DNA of 64,000 nucleotides, from positions 186,001 through 250,000 of the forward strand of contig JARVLF010000007.1 in assembly GCA_030849465.1 (NCBI GenBank), read 5' to 3'. The translations under genes and the position numbers were made by a program. The notes under the pieces are model-generated. The model saw nothing but the letters and a program-made list of their open reading frames with translations, was not told the DNA's origin and made no database searches. Of this stretch, positions 19,044 through 29,201 are shown piece after piece. Position 1 is the first letter of the stretch; every line of letters begins with the position of its first letter. The stretch comes from Moesziomyces globuligerus. Taxonomy: Eukaryota > Basidiomycota > Ustilaginomycetes > Ustilaginales > Ustilaginaceae.

Positions 19044-19216
19044 CCTTTGTCCCTTTATTCTTTCACTCATGTCGTAATGGAAATTCCCTTGCCGTCCTCC
19101 TGTCTGGTCCACAAGAGGCGAAAAGGCGCGCGCGTGTACGATAAAGAAGCAATGCATATAGATAAAAGAAGAAAGTGTCCGTGTCGACTATATTTGAGAG
19201 TGATCCAACCATTCGT

Positions 19217-21628
19217 CTAGGAGCCCATCCAGCGCGTGCGCAGGCCCTCGAGCCATCGTCCGTAGAGCAGGTCGGCGATGGGCGAGCGCGGCGCCTCGTC
19301 GGCCGAGGGCGGCTGGAGCGTGGCGAGCTGCGGCTTGGAGAGGCGCTGGCGGAAGGTGGTCGAGAGGTTCTCGCGCGCCTGCTCGTTGTCGTTCATGCTG
19401 AGCAGCAGATCCACAATCGTCGAGTACGCCAGGCGCGAGTTGATCAGGCTCAGATCCTCAAACCCCTTGGAGATCATCTCGAGCGCCTCGACCTCGGCCG
19501 CCGCCAGCTCCTGCGCCTTGGCCCGCTCCATCACGGGCAGGATCACGTCGCGCACCAGTCCCTCGCCCGCCGACGCGTGCGCCTGCGCCGTGCTGCTCGA
19601 GCTCGCCAGCGCAGACCGCGAGTGTCGCAACGCCCGAGCCACCCCCTCGGCGCCCTCGCCCGACTTGTCCAGCCCCGACGGCGCCGAGCCGCTCCGCACA
19701 CTCCCCAGGTACTGCTGGCTGATCTTGGCCGAACCGCCCTTGTCCAGCCTCCGCACGGGCCGCAGCGTGTCCAGCCCGCTCGCCACATCGCCCTCGCGCA
19801 GCACCGTCCCGTTGATGTCGTTGCGCTCGTTCCAGCTGCTCCGCCGCGGCCGGCTCTCGGGCCGCGCCGCAGACGACGCCGCAGAGCCGTTGCGGCTGTG
19901 GCTCGGCGACGCCTTGCCGTCGCGCGCGCATCGGATGTGCTGCGTCGCCGTCGAACCGGCGTGCGACGACGCCATGGTCGCCGCCGCCGTCGCCACGTCG
20001 ACGCTGCTCTCCGCCAGTCCGCTCGCCGACGGCGGCGCCAGGTGCGAGGTCGAAGACGCCGCCGCCGCATTCTTGCCGATCCCACCCGCTGCGTATCGCG
20101 CCTCCGAAGGCTGCATGCCCCGGAACGACGCACACAACGCATCCACGTGGATCGACTCGCGCGCCTTGTCCGCTGGCGTCGAGGGCCCGGACGCCGTCGA
20201 TGTTGCCGGCGTGCTCGACGACCGGCTCAGCGCATCGCTGCTCGTGTACGCCTCGGTCGACAGATCCGACACGTCGTCCTGATCGCTGGCGCCGTTGCCG
20301 GCGCGCAGCGTGCCGCCGCGTCGGGGCGTGTGCATGGCGCTGTCCACCGCCTCCATCAGCTGGCCGGCCGGACGCGCACCTCGCACCGTGTCGTAGCCCG
20401 CGCGCTCCTCACCCGCGAGAGGCGGGCCGCGGCCGCGCGCCCAGGTGGCGAGCGCGTCGACGTCGTCGGCGTCGCCCTCCGGATCGTCGTATACCGACAT
20501 GCGCGAGCGCATCGTGTCAAACTGCCACTCGCTCATCACGGTGCCGCCGAGCGTGGACTCGGACGCGTCGACGCCGCGCAGGTGGTCGCGCACGATGGCG
20601 CCGCCGCGCGTAGCGCCGCGTGCCTTGTACTCGTGATGCTTCTCGATGAGCTCGGTCAGCAGCACCGTCTTCTTGGCATACTTGATGAAGCGATGCGAGA
20701 GGAGCTCCTTGGTCGAGGGACGGTGCTTGGGGTCCTTGATGAGACACAGATCAACAAAGTCCTTGAAGGCCGAGGAAAAGTTGCCTTCGAGCGTGGGAGA
20801 CTTTGCCTTGGGAATGAGGAAGAGGACGCGCATGGGGTGGTACTCGGCCAGCGGCGGCTCGCCCTTGGCCATCTCGATGGCGGTGATGCCGAGCGACCAG
20901 ATGTCGGCCTTGTAGTCGTAGCCTGCCTGGCGGATGACCTCGGGCGCCATCCAGAAGGGCGTTCCGACGAAGGTGTTGCGTCTCGACTTGTTGTTCGAGA
21001 GCTGAGCGGCGACGCCAAAGTCGGCGAGCTTGACCTTGCCGCTGGCCGAGAGCAGCACGTTGGCGGCCTTGATGTCGCGGTGGATCTTGCCCTCGTTGTG
21101 CAGGTACTCGAGGCCGAGCAGCAGCTCGCGGCAGATGATGGCGATGTGCGCCTCGGAGAAGGGCCCGGCCTTGAGCAGGTCAAGACACGAGCCGCCGGCG
21201 AGGTACTCCATGATGATCCAGAGCTTGTAGCCCTTGACGAAGCTGCCGTAGTAGCGCGTGACCCACTCCGAGTCGCACTGTGCGAGGTGGGCGATCTCCT
21301 GCTGGATCTCGCTGATGTCGTCATCCGAGTCTTCGAGGTCGACCTGCTTGATGGCGACGATCTGGCGGGTCTCCCTGTGCATCGCCTTGTAGACGACGCC
21401 GAAGGAGCCAGCGCCGATCTTTTCGAGGAGTTCATACTGCTCCGAGAGCTCCTTGCCCGAGGCGATGGGCTTGGGCGGGGAGCGCGAAAGACTGCTGGGC
21501 CCGGCGACGGCGGCTGGTGGGAGGGGCGATGCCGAGCTGGTCCTTGTCGGTGGCGAGGGACTGGTCTCTCGCAGCGCCTTGCGCGAGCCGAGCAAGGGCG
21601 ACCTGGAGGGGAGGGGTAGGTTGGGCAT
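19217..21628 (-). CDS. don3: GCKIII-family Ste20-like kinase, Don3-like
   Basis: An 803-residue protein with the kinase domain near the N-terminus (about 65-317), as in germinal-centre kinases and unlike PAKs: IGAGSFGVVYK (71-81), ATP lysine K94, HRDIKAAN (D185), DFG (203-205) and GTPFWMAPEV. Sequence such as MEYLAGGSCLDLL places it with MST3/Sps1/Kic1-type GCKIII kinases. In U. maydis the kinase of this type is Don3, needed to form the second septum and for cell separation. A long Ser/Ala-rich middle is followed by a helical C-terminal segment (about 700-780), probably for dimerisation or partner binding. GCKIII kinases are also STRIPAK clients, which links it to the SIKE-like gene at the left edge. 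The Don3 assignment is by family and organism, not by alignment. Confidence 0.82.
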   Translation of the reverse strand: MPNLPLPSRSPLLGSRKALRETSPSPPTRTSSASPLPPAAVAGPSSLSRSPPKPIASGKELSEQYELLEKIGAGSFGVVYKAMHRETRQIVAIKQVDLEDSDDDISEIQQEIAHLAQCDSEWVTRYYGSFVKGYKLWIIMEYLAGGSCLDLLKAGPFSEAHIAIICRELLLGLEYLHNEGKIHRDIKAANVLLSASGKVKLADFGVAAQLSNNKSRRNTFVGTPFWMAPEVIRQAGYDYKADIWSLGITAIEMAKGEPPLAEYHPMRVLFLIPKAKSPTLEGNFSSAFKDFVDLCLIKDPKHRPSTKELLSHRFIKYAKKTVLLTELIEKHHEYKARGATRGGAIVRDHLRGVDASESTLGGTVMSEWQFDTMRSRMSVYDDPEGDADDVDALATWARGRGPPLAGEERAGYDTVRGARPAGQLMEAVDSAMHTPRRGGTLRAGNGASDQDDVSDLSTEAYTSSDALSRSSSTPATSTASGPSTPADKARESIHVDALCASFRGMQPSEARYAAGGIGKNAAAASSTSHLAPPSASGLAESSVDVATAAATMASSHAGSTATQHIRCARDGKASPSHSRNGSAASSAARPESRPRRSSWNERNDINGTVLREGDVASGLDTLRPVRRLDKGGSAKISQQYLGSVRSGSAPSGLDKSGEGAEGVARALRHSRSALASSSSTAQAHASAGEGLVRDVILPVMERAKAQELAAAEVEALEMISKGFEDLSLINSRLAYSTIVDLLLSMNDNEQARENLSTTFRQRLSKPQLATLQPPSADEAPRSPIADLLYGRWLEGLRTRWMGS

Positions 21629-22732
21629 ATTGGAGTGCGGGACGGGAGTGGTGTTGGAAAGCGTCTATCGCTTTGGCATAGGACACGAGCTGATTCGCCG
21701 GCAGTGCAGTCTTGGCAAACGGTGGAATGTCGCCGAGTCGGCGAAGCTCCCGACGATGGAGGGTTGGCCCAAGTGTACGATGTCGAAACGGATGTTGTTT
21801 GATGGATCGGCAGGAAGCGATACAGTATGGTTGGATACTATCGAGAAACGTGATGAAGAGGCTGTGATCAGAGTCGCCGAGTCGTGGTAGAGTCGTCAAG
21901 CGTGGTGAAGTCGTGAATGGATCGTGACCAGTCGAGAGGGTGTCGCTGGATACAAGTTTGCAAGCGACCGGCGTCGGAAGAACGATAGGGTCAGATGGAA
22001 GAGGAGATGGTGACGCGATGGAGAGGCCAGCAGGGCGGGGTGATGCGAGACGTGTCGTGTCGTGGTGTGATGTGGTGTGGAAGCGTGTGGAGACAGAGGA
22101 CAAGGAGGTGATGGGAGCGTTTGGATGGGAGGAGTGGGATGAGGAGGAGGAGCAGCGAGTGAATGAGCAAGCAAGGTGGAAGAGCAAGGGGCGGGCCCGA
22201 GAGGGGGTCCAAAGCGCCAACGGCTGTACCGAGAGAGAGGGCAAGCAGGGTCGACTGGGCCGCTTAGCCTTGCAACGGAGGCGCTTGCCAGGGAGGGCGG
22301 AGTGCAATCACAGGATGCGGTTCGCAACTCCAGCCGCCGCTGCTGGGGCTGCGTGCTTCCTGGGCGTGAGATGAGGCGAACCTGTCACTTGGCGTGACTG
22401 TACGATACCGAGGCGGCTGGGGCTTGCCAGAGAGGGCCGGATGAAGCGACGAGGTCGAGCGACGAGGTCGAGCGAGGCGGCGTTGGTGGGGGTGTGCATG
22501 CGATGCGGCTTCATCGGAGCTTCGGCCTGCATCCTCGCAGTCGCTCTGGATTTCTCCCACGATTCTCCGCTGCTGCACTCACAACAACACATCCTCAAAT
22601 ATAACGATAAAATAAATAAGAGAAAAGGGATGAAATCATCGCCGGCCAGAGGCTGTCAGCTCAGGAGGCAGCCTCGATGCACACGCAGGGATCGCCCGCG
22701 TGCATCCTGCGAAATTTAAAGCCCCTGAATGC

Positions 22733-22746
22733 GTTTGGCGCCAAAC
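22733..22746. promoter_or_regulatory. Palindromic E2F/MBF-like site
   Basis: GTTTGGCGCCAAAC is a perfect 14-bp palindrome containing the E2F consensus TTTGGCGC on both strands, about 1.1 kb upstream of the Don3-like start. Binding is inferred. Confidence 0.4.
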
Positions 22747-22766
22747 CGCGGGCAAAGCCACGGGCA

Positions 22767-22772
22767 ACGCGT
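22767..22772. promoter_or_regulatory. MCB box (ACGCGT)
   Basis: ACGCGT, the fungal MBF (Mbp1/Swi6) recognition hexamer, lies 20 bp from the E2F-like palindrome. Confidence 0.35.
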
Positions 22773-25466
22773 CTGCCCGTCCCTTTTTCCAACTCGTCTC
22801 GCCTCGTCTCGCCTCGCCTCGCCTCGCCCCAGGCTGTGGGCACTGTATTTTTTCCGGCTTAGGGTTAAGAAAGGGGAATTTCCATTTCAATTTCCAGTCT
22901 GCGCTGTGGTGTGTGCTGTGGTGCTGGGCTGCTGCGTAGGTTTCAGAAGCGTGTTGATGCTGCGGCTTGGGGTTCGAGTCGAATCTACGCTTGCACCTCT
23001 CGTGCAGCGGATGAGCGTGCGCTTGGCTCCATTAGGCAAGCTGCAGCCCCAACGCAACCAGCTCGCTGAGACATCACCTGCAGCATAAGCCTTGCTGGTC
23101 CACCGCATCCGAGCGCAGCGCAATTGGCAGCGCAGTGTACGGTGGCGAAGAGCGTGGTGGCGCGGGAGCCGACGCTCGGGAGTCCCCGAGCCTGGCTGGG
23201 GAGGATGCAGGGGTCATGGAGCTATGACATGCAGCGGAAGCAGGCTTCCACCGACTTTTTCTTGCGGTCGGCGATGCCCGACGGGACTTGCCAAAGGCTC
23301 GCGGATGAACAGAAGAGCTGATCGAGTTGATCCGAGACGAGTTGAGACTGCACTTCTCATCGCGAGTCTTGAACATGGCTCGCCGGGACGCGGATCTTCC
23401 GAAGGTTCCGCATGCTCATGCCAGGCACCGAACGGCTGGATTGAGTCACTCGAAGGAGTCTGATGACGATGCATTCTAGAGTCGCTCGCACGGCACTGGA
23501 TTTCAGCGCACAGGTCATAGCTGCATTTCGAGGAGTAACGTGCAGCTTGCATGAGAGCGCTTCGCATGACCAGCTCAAAATATTGTCAGCGCTGAGCAGG
23601 CTCAGCCCGGCTCTATTCTCCGATGCTGTGCAGCTCAGCAAGGCTCAAGCGAACCTTCCTAGCATGGGAGCCACCTTTCTCGAGCCGCGGTCCTCGAAAA
23701 AAGTCAAGCCTTCGTCTGGGGTTTGTAGGCGTCAATGTGTCCACTGCTCTCAAGTCGGGGTTAGTGAGGTAACGCTCGGAGTCGGCATGGTCTGGAGTCG
23801 ATGTCCTAGTGTCAGGGGCATACCGAGCGTGTGCAGCTAGCTCCGAAATACGACGGCCGAGCTCTACACACCTCTAGACGCAATCGTCGGTCTCGAAGGT
23901 TCAAAGGCTGGCGCAGCTCGGACACGGAAGTGAGAGTCAGAGGCAAGGACGCTGGAGCAGGAAGCGAGAGGGAGGTCACCCACTACGATCTGGGGTGTAC
24001 ACTGAACATCGTGTCTCAGATCAGCCCACCATCAGCTGGGACCGCAGATGAGACAGCGAAGGTGCAGTTGGCGTCAATCCCGTACGTCGATAGAGAGCCT
24101 CTGGAAGAAGAGCAGCAGATACTATCGACGGCGCCGACGCGCGCCATGCTAGCTCCGACACAGTCACGGCCGACCAGACGTTTCCATCGAGCGATGTCGA
24201 GGAAACCTCGTAAATCCGAGCGAGCTTAAAGAAAGGCTAGCAGTTGCAGCGCTGTTGGTTCGGATCTTGACCGAGCGGATAGGGGTGAGAGCGGCGTCAT
24301 CTTGTCAAGCTCGCGTCGGGTCACACGCTCCAGTACGCAGTTGGCGTGATGCCAGGGCAGGCGAGTCAGGGCGAGATCTAGAAGTGGCTGTGAGCTAGCG
24401 TGCCCGGTGGGGACGAGGTGCAGCTCATGCGGAGCATGTCAAATTTGGCAGGCTTGACAGACTCGGCTAGCTGCACGACGTGCCATCACCGCTGCCCCTG
24501 AGAGGAGGAAGCCTGTGACGCGCCGCGCCGCGCCCTGCATGGTTCGCATGCAGCCAACCCCTAATTGGTCTCCGCCGCGTCATTGAGCTTACCACGCCTC
24601 GCCATCCATGGCGGCACTCCAGGCCCACTCTTTCCATCTCAGCGCATGGACATCTCTTCGCGGCTTCCGGATGCTTCGGCCGAGATCGTCAGCGACCGTG
24701 CCAAGACGATTCGTTGCGGTGATTGAAGCCACCAAGCCTCCTCTGCTCGTCACACGTGTGCCGACATGTGGGCTGGAATCGGGCTCCTCGAGGAGCACTG
24801 CGAAAGATCGTCATCGGGCGATGCTTGTCAAGTCGTCGGCTGGATGGATCTTGAGCCTGCCCTTCTTCAGATCGGGCGGCAGACACGCACCGACCTCGAG
24901 TCGGGCAAGAAAGTGCCTCGCGGCTCGTTGCCTATAGCGCGCTGCATGTGGACCCTCGCTCGCGCGCCTACACTGAGCTGCTTGTAGCAGAAGCGTGAGC
25001 CAAAGACCCAAGCACGAGATGATCAGCAAACGCTGCTTGAGGAGGTACGCTGCCAGATCAAGCGAGTGTTGCGATCCAGCCAGCAAAGCCCAGCACCTAG
25101 CACCGTAGGAGGCTCGTCAAATTTGCCTTGAGCACTGGCTAGCAGTAGATACTGGACGGCTCAATTCATGTCCCGTGGTGCTACATTTTAGGCCCTTTTT
25201 TCGCAACCACCTTTTGCGATCCCTTTCCCTCATTTAACTATTTTTGAATGTCAAAAATCAACTCGGCGTGTCCAAGAAGCTCCCGCGGCGCGCCGGAATC
25301 TTGGACCCTGAACGGCCCTGAATCTGGCAGCGCTTCGTCTGCAGATACCATCATCTCCTTGCAATCCGCCCTCCATCCTTCGCAGTTCACACCAACAGCA
25401 GTTGCAGCATTAGCTACTCGGACAGTGGCGTATGGCATCAATCTGGTGCGCTTCGGGTCCACCGTC

Positions 25467-28028
25467 ATGATGTCGGCGGCATCCACGCCCGCAAAGAAGC
25501 GGATCAGGCTCACCGACGACGCTCAGGCCATCCCGCCTGCGACGCCTGCGACACTTGCGCTGCCTGAAGCTTCGGGCTCCGTCGAGCCCAGCCCCAGCAA
25601 GGCGCCAAACAAGACTCTCCCAGACATCGATGCCGCTTCGATGCTCGGTGCTCCTCAACTTGATGCCTCCACGAGCGACAGTGCAACTTCACCCCTCCCC
25701 ACATCGCAGACGAGAACACCCTACAGCGCCAAGGGCAAAGACAAGGGCAAGGTCAAGGCCGAGGCCGATGACGACTATGACAACAACCAATACGGTGAGG
25801 TGGAGCAAGTGCGTGAGGAAAGGGACGGCGATCTGGAGGTGCTCACGCACTCGGGACCACTGAGCACGCTGCAGCGTGTGCAGATCAAGACCGCCAAGCC
25901 GCGCAGCATCCGTCCGGCGTGGATGCAGGGCGTCTTTCAGCCGCCGTTCTTCGGTATACCCCCTGCGGATCTTGCCGGCTCGGTGTGGAATGGGGATCAC
26001 GACCCGCCGTCCGAAGATTCCCGGACACAGGCCGGGCTGCCATGGCCACGGGATGGACATGCGCAGACCTGGCTCGACCCACTCGCGTATCCGAAGCTCA
26101 AGAAGAGCCTCGTCAACTTCTGGACCGCGCAGCCCGGATGGATACCGCGCGAGGGTGTGTACGACTGGGGCTGGTATCCGGGCAAACCGATTGGCTATGC
26201 GCAGAGTCGCGAACGGGCAGTCTGGGCCGCGCGCGCGCGCGAACAGCTGCGCATGGGCGCAGACGCCTCGGCTGAGCTCATCGCGCACGGCGATCGGGCC
26301 GGCTGGCCGTTCGTCCAGCCCTGGCTCGACCCTCCCGCAGCCGGGCTCGTGACTCTTTCGAGCGAGGACGCGGCGCCGTATGTGCGCGGGCCCCGCACGC
26401 CGCAGCGCGAGCAGCTACAGCATCCCACGACGGTGATGAAGCTCGCGGTGCCCGAGCTGAGCATGCGGAGCCGACTCAAAGGCAGCCTCGTGCGCGAGAC
26501 GCCGCGGCCGAAACCCAAGTCCGAAGCGCCCGTCGACGACGACGACGACGACGACGACGAAGGAGCCGACGACACGGCGGCGATGGACGCCAACCAGCAG
26601 CCCATCGACGCCTCGGACGCCAGGTTCGGCGGCATCGCCAACCTCGGCTTCACCGAGGCCGCGCCGGTGTGTGGCGAGGAGCTCGAGGTGTGCGTCGGCG
26701 CGACGGGGCGCGAGACGCCCGTGCGCATCGCGAGGGGTGCGGCGCGGCGGCTCGACGGCCTCGGCGTGGTGCCGGACGAAGGGCACGTGCTCAATGTCGG
26801 CGGCCACGTCTATGCGCTCGACTGGGCGCCCGTCCCGCTCCACCTCGGCACGGGGCGCGAGTTCTTCGCCGTCTCGGCGGGCTGCGGCACGCCGCTCAGC
26901 TGCGTGGGCGCAAAGACGCCGAGGCCGTGTCCGGCGAGCCTGCAGGTGTGGAGCGTAGCCCCCGACACGGCCGACGGCGGCAAGGGTGAGGCGAGGCTCG
27001 AGATGGTCGTGTGCCACGAGGCGGGTACGGCGTTCAAGCTCGCCTGGTGTCCCATGGGGCATGCGTTTGTCGAGCGGGCGAGGTTGGGCTTGTTGGCGGG
27101 ATGCTTTGGCGATGGAAGTGTGTCGGTGTTCGCCGTGCCACATCCGGCCAGCCTCGCGCGGGGGGAGGGGGCGGGGCCTGTGCATGTGCGCCTGGATCCC
27201 GTGGTGCGGTTGGAGACGCAGGAGGCAGCGACGAGTCTGGCGTGGGCGGGGGGAGAGCGGCTTGCGCTCGGTGCGGCAAGGGGATGGATTGGCGTATGGA
27301 ACGTTGGTTCGGTGCTGCGATCGACGGAAGCGCCACTGGACGGGGTGGTGCCCGAGTACGTGGTTCGGGCGCACCGGTCTGCGGTGGTAGATATGACGTT
27401 TGTGCTGCTGCCTCCCATCGATGTGGACGGTCGGGCGCGCGAGTCTGCGTCTCCGACGATGCTCTTCAGTGTTGGCTTGGACGGGTGTACTGTGCTGCTC
27501 GACACGCGCGCGGGGCCTGTGGTGGTGGAACGGTCGCGGACGGTGCACTACGCCTGCGCGTGGGCGGGTTTCAGCGGCTCGCTCGTACACGAGCACGCCG
27601 ACGGTTCGGTGAACCACTACAGTCTACGTCCCGAGGAGATGCTGCGTTCGCGTCTGCTGAGCTACGCGCCCGCGCGTGCGCTTGCGCTGGCCACATCCAC
27701 GTTTCATCCCATGGTCGCTATCGGATCCGCCCACGGACAAGTCAAGGTGACTAATTCGCTCCGTACCTTTCGCCGCACGGCTCGCGTTCATCTACCCATC
27801 TACCAGACCGTGCTCGATAGGAAAACGGGTAGGATGACGCTCAAACATCACCTCGTCCCCGAAAGCGCCAACCACGCAGAGCAGAAGAGGTGGCACATCG
27901 CTCAGTGGCATCCCGCGCTCGCCGTCACCGCGCTCCGCTGGAATCCCAACTTCCACCGCGCTCAGCTCCTCATCTCGGGCACAGCCGCCGGCATGGTCAA
28001 GATCGACTGTGTGGCTCCACCGACCTAG
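25467..28028 (+). CDS. WD40-repeat protein, probable TFIIIC subunit (Tfc6/Sfc6-like)
   Basis: An 853-residue protein. The N-terminal ~150 residues are disordered, Ala/Pro/acidic. Residues ~150-420 have a conserved Trp-rich stretch with PPFFGIPPADLAGS, and an acidic run of about nine Asp lies near 355-365. From ~420 to the end there are degenerate WD40 blades (for example FKLAWCPMGH, TSLAWAGGERLALGAARGWIGVWNV, DMTFVLL, AVTALRWNPN with a final LLISGTAAGMVKIDCV). This layout and ending resemble the box-B-binding TFIIIC subunit Tfc6/Sfc6 of RNA polymerase III transcription. An in-frame ATG at 25248 would add 73 residues, but their composition resembles leader. Family placement is moderate; a generic WD40 protein is the alternative. 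Confidence 0.62.
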   Translation: MMSAASTPAKKRIRLTDDAQAIPPATPATLALPEASGSVEPSPSKAPNKTLPDIDAASMLGAPQLDASTSDSATSPLPTSQTRTPYSAKGKDKGKVKAEADDDYDNNQYGEVEQVREERDGDLEVLTHSGPLSTLQRVQIKTAKPRSIRPAWMQGVFQPPFFGIPPADLAGSVWNGDHDPPSEDSRTQAGLPWPRDGHAQTWLDPLAYPKLKKSLVNFWTAQPGWIPREGVYDWGWYPGKPIGYAQSRERAVWAARAREQLRMGADASAELIAHGDRAGWPFVQPWLDPPAAGLVTLSSEDAAPYVRGPRTPQREQLQHPTTVMKLAVPELSMRSRLKGSLVRETPRPKPKSEAPVDDDDDDDDEGADDTAAMDANQQPIDASDARFGGIANLGFTEAAPVCGEELEVCVGATGRETPVRIARGAARRLDGLGVVPDEGHVLNVGGHVYALDWAPVPLHLGTGREFFAVSAGCGTPLSCVGAKTPRPCPASLQVWSVAPDTADGGKGEARLEMVVCHEAGTAFKLAWCPMGHAFVERARLGLLAGCFGDGSVSVFAVPHPASLARGEGAGPVHVRLDPVVRLETQEAATSLAWAGGERLALGAARGWIGVWNVGSVLRSTEAPLDGVVPEYVVRAHRSAVVDMTFVLLPPIDVDGRARESASPTMLFSVGLDGCTVLLDTRAGPVVVERSRTVHYACAWAGFSGSLVHEHADGSVNHYSLRPEEMLRSRLLSYAPARALALATSTFHPMVAIGSAHGQVKVTNSLRTFRRTARVHLPIYQTVLDRKTGRMTLKHHLVPESANHAEQKRWHIAQWHPALAVTALRWNPNFHRAQLLISGTAAGMVKIDCVAPPT

Positions 28029-28079
28029 CTAACAAGCTGTTTCAATTCTTCGCCCAAGCGAACATGCGCGTGCGAGGTT

Positions 28080-29201
28080 CTAGGAGGGTAAGGAGGGGGA
28101 GCGTCTGCAACGGGCTAGCCAGGCGAATGGTGAGATGCGTCGACGCACGAGGCTAGCTGCGGGTGCTGGAGGTGGGGAGGTGTCGAGGTGGATGGGGATG
28201 GAGTGTGGATGTCGCGCAAGGAGGAAGGGTAGGGACTTTTGGGTTCGGAGCTCTGTGCCGTCTGCATCGTGAGCTAGGCCTTTGCCGACTCTTCTGATCG
28301 CGACGGTAGGTGCGGCTTGCAATCCAGGCGACGTCTGTCTTTCCACTGGCCATCTCGGGGGTGTTTGTGGTATGGACTGTGATGCCGAAACGTTGGGTTG
28401 ACGGGGGTATTGGAGGGGAGTGTTGTGACGTGCTTGTTCGAGGGCACGTTTGTCGTGGCGGACGATGTTTTCTCGAGCGCGTTGCACGACAGCGCGCGGC
28501 CTTGGTTTGGACGGAAGACTCTGTAACCTACGTCGTGGCGATGCTGTCTGCTGGTGTTGGTGGTGGTGTTTTTGGGACTGGGTCTTGAGTTGGACGGTCG
28601 ACATGGGGATGACGAGGTGGGTGTCGGGTTTGGACCAGCTCGACTCGCGCGTGCGCGTGTGGTAGTAGTAGGCACAACCCGTCTGAGCATCTCTCAACTC
28701 CCACCACTCTCCCTCTGGCGAAGGCGGTATCACCATCGTGCCCCTCGGTAAGGTCCACCTACACTCGCCCGTCTGCGGATTCGCGAAAAACGCATGCCCG
28801 TCGGACCCCGGATCGCGAACCACACACCAAAAATTCGCCCCCCAACTTACCCCCTCCTCTGCCTCCCTGACGCAAGAGTCGGGACATCGGAGTGTCGATG
28901 GCGTCGAGGGGCTGCGGGATGAGCCGGATCGAGATGCATGCAGAATCGGTGACGGCGGATACGTCGGTCCCACCGGCGTGTCGAGCGATACCGTCGACAC
29001 GCTCTCGGCTCGAGACTGCGTGCGCAGACCGTTGGGCAGCAACTTGATCGAAATCCCCGAGACGTCGACATGGTCGATATCGTCGAGGTCGTCCAGGTCA
29101 TCGGGGTCATTGAACGGAGTCAGGTTGGTCGAGACTGTGTGAAAGCTCGTGCCGGAGCCAAACGAAGGTGTGGTGGCATGCGCCGAATCGTACGATGCCA
29201 T
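28080..29201 (-). CDS. Protein with two WW domains
   Basis: A 373-residue protein from ATG 29201. Two tandem WW domains are visible: the first about residues 123-153 (WCVVRDPGSDGHAFFANPQTG, tryptophans W125 and W149), the second about 165-193 (WWELRDAQTGCAYYYHTRTR, ending SSW). WW domains bind Pro-rich or pSer/pThr-Pro ligands. An acidic stretch (NDPDDLDDLDDIDHVD, 31-46) lies before them, and the C-terminal half is basic and Pro/Gln-rich. The frame stays open upstream to 29693 (537 residues), so the start is uncertain; 29201 has the better coding character. The gene converges with the WD40 gene, 51 bp between stops. Function unknown. Confidence 0.7.
   Translation of the reverse strand: MASYDSAHATTPSFGSGTSFHTVSTNLTPFNDPDDLDDLDDIDHVDVSGISIKLLPNGLRTQSRAESVSTVSLDTPVGPTYPPSPILHASRSGSSRSPSTPSTLRCPDSCVREAEEGVSWGANFWCVVRDPGSDGHAFFANPQTGECRWTLPRGTMVIPPSPEGEWWELRDAQTGCAYYYHTRTRESSWSKPDTHLVIPMSTVQLKTQSQKHHHQHQQTASPRRRLQSLPSKPRPRAVVQRARENIVRHDKRALEQARHNTPLQYPRQPNVSASQSIPQTPPRWPVERQTSPGLQAAPTVAIRRVGKGLAHDADGTELRTQKSLPFLLARHPHSIPIHLDTSPPPAPAASLVRRRISPFAWLARCRRSPSLPS

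Larger units (their letters stand above)
21629..25466. other. Gene-poor region of about 3.8 kb
   Basis: No open frame here has a recognisable domain, and none shows the codon bias of the neighbours. It must hold the promoters of the Don3-like gene (left) and of the WD40 gene (right). Other contents: an AT-rich patch (about 22595-22625), an E2F-like palindrome (22733-22746) with an MCB box (22767-22772), a CTCGC tandem tract (about 22797-22830), and a tRNA-like inverted structure (23109-23191). The stretch 23.0-25.2 kb appears less GC-rich than the genes around it. It could be a degenerate gene, a non-coding transcript or a rearrangement scar. Confidence 0.6.

Noticed and set aside
19175..21619. 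An 814-residue + strand frame opposite the Don3-like kinase
   Set aside because: Arg-rich mirror translation; the kinase motifs on the minus strand are unambiguous.
22960..22985. A tRNA T-arm-like GGTTCGAGTC
   Set aside because: No D-arm, anticodon stem or acceptor pairing at the right distances.
23092..24229. Several 100-130-residue frames in the gene-poor region considered as small secreted proteins
   Set aside because: No signal peptide, no codon bias, no plausible splice structure joining them.
26415..27617. A 400-residue minus-strand frame opposite the WD40 gene
   Set aside because: Arg/His/Pro-rich mirror translation without domain.
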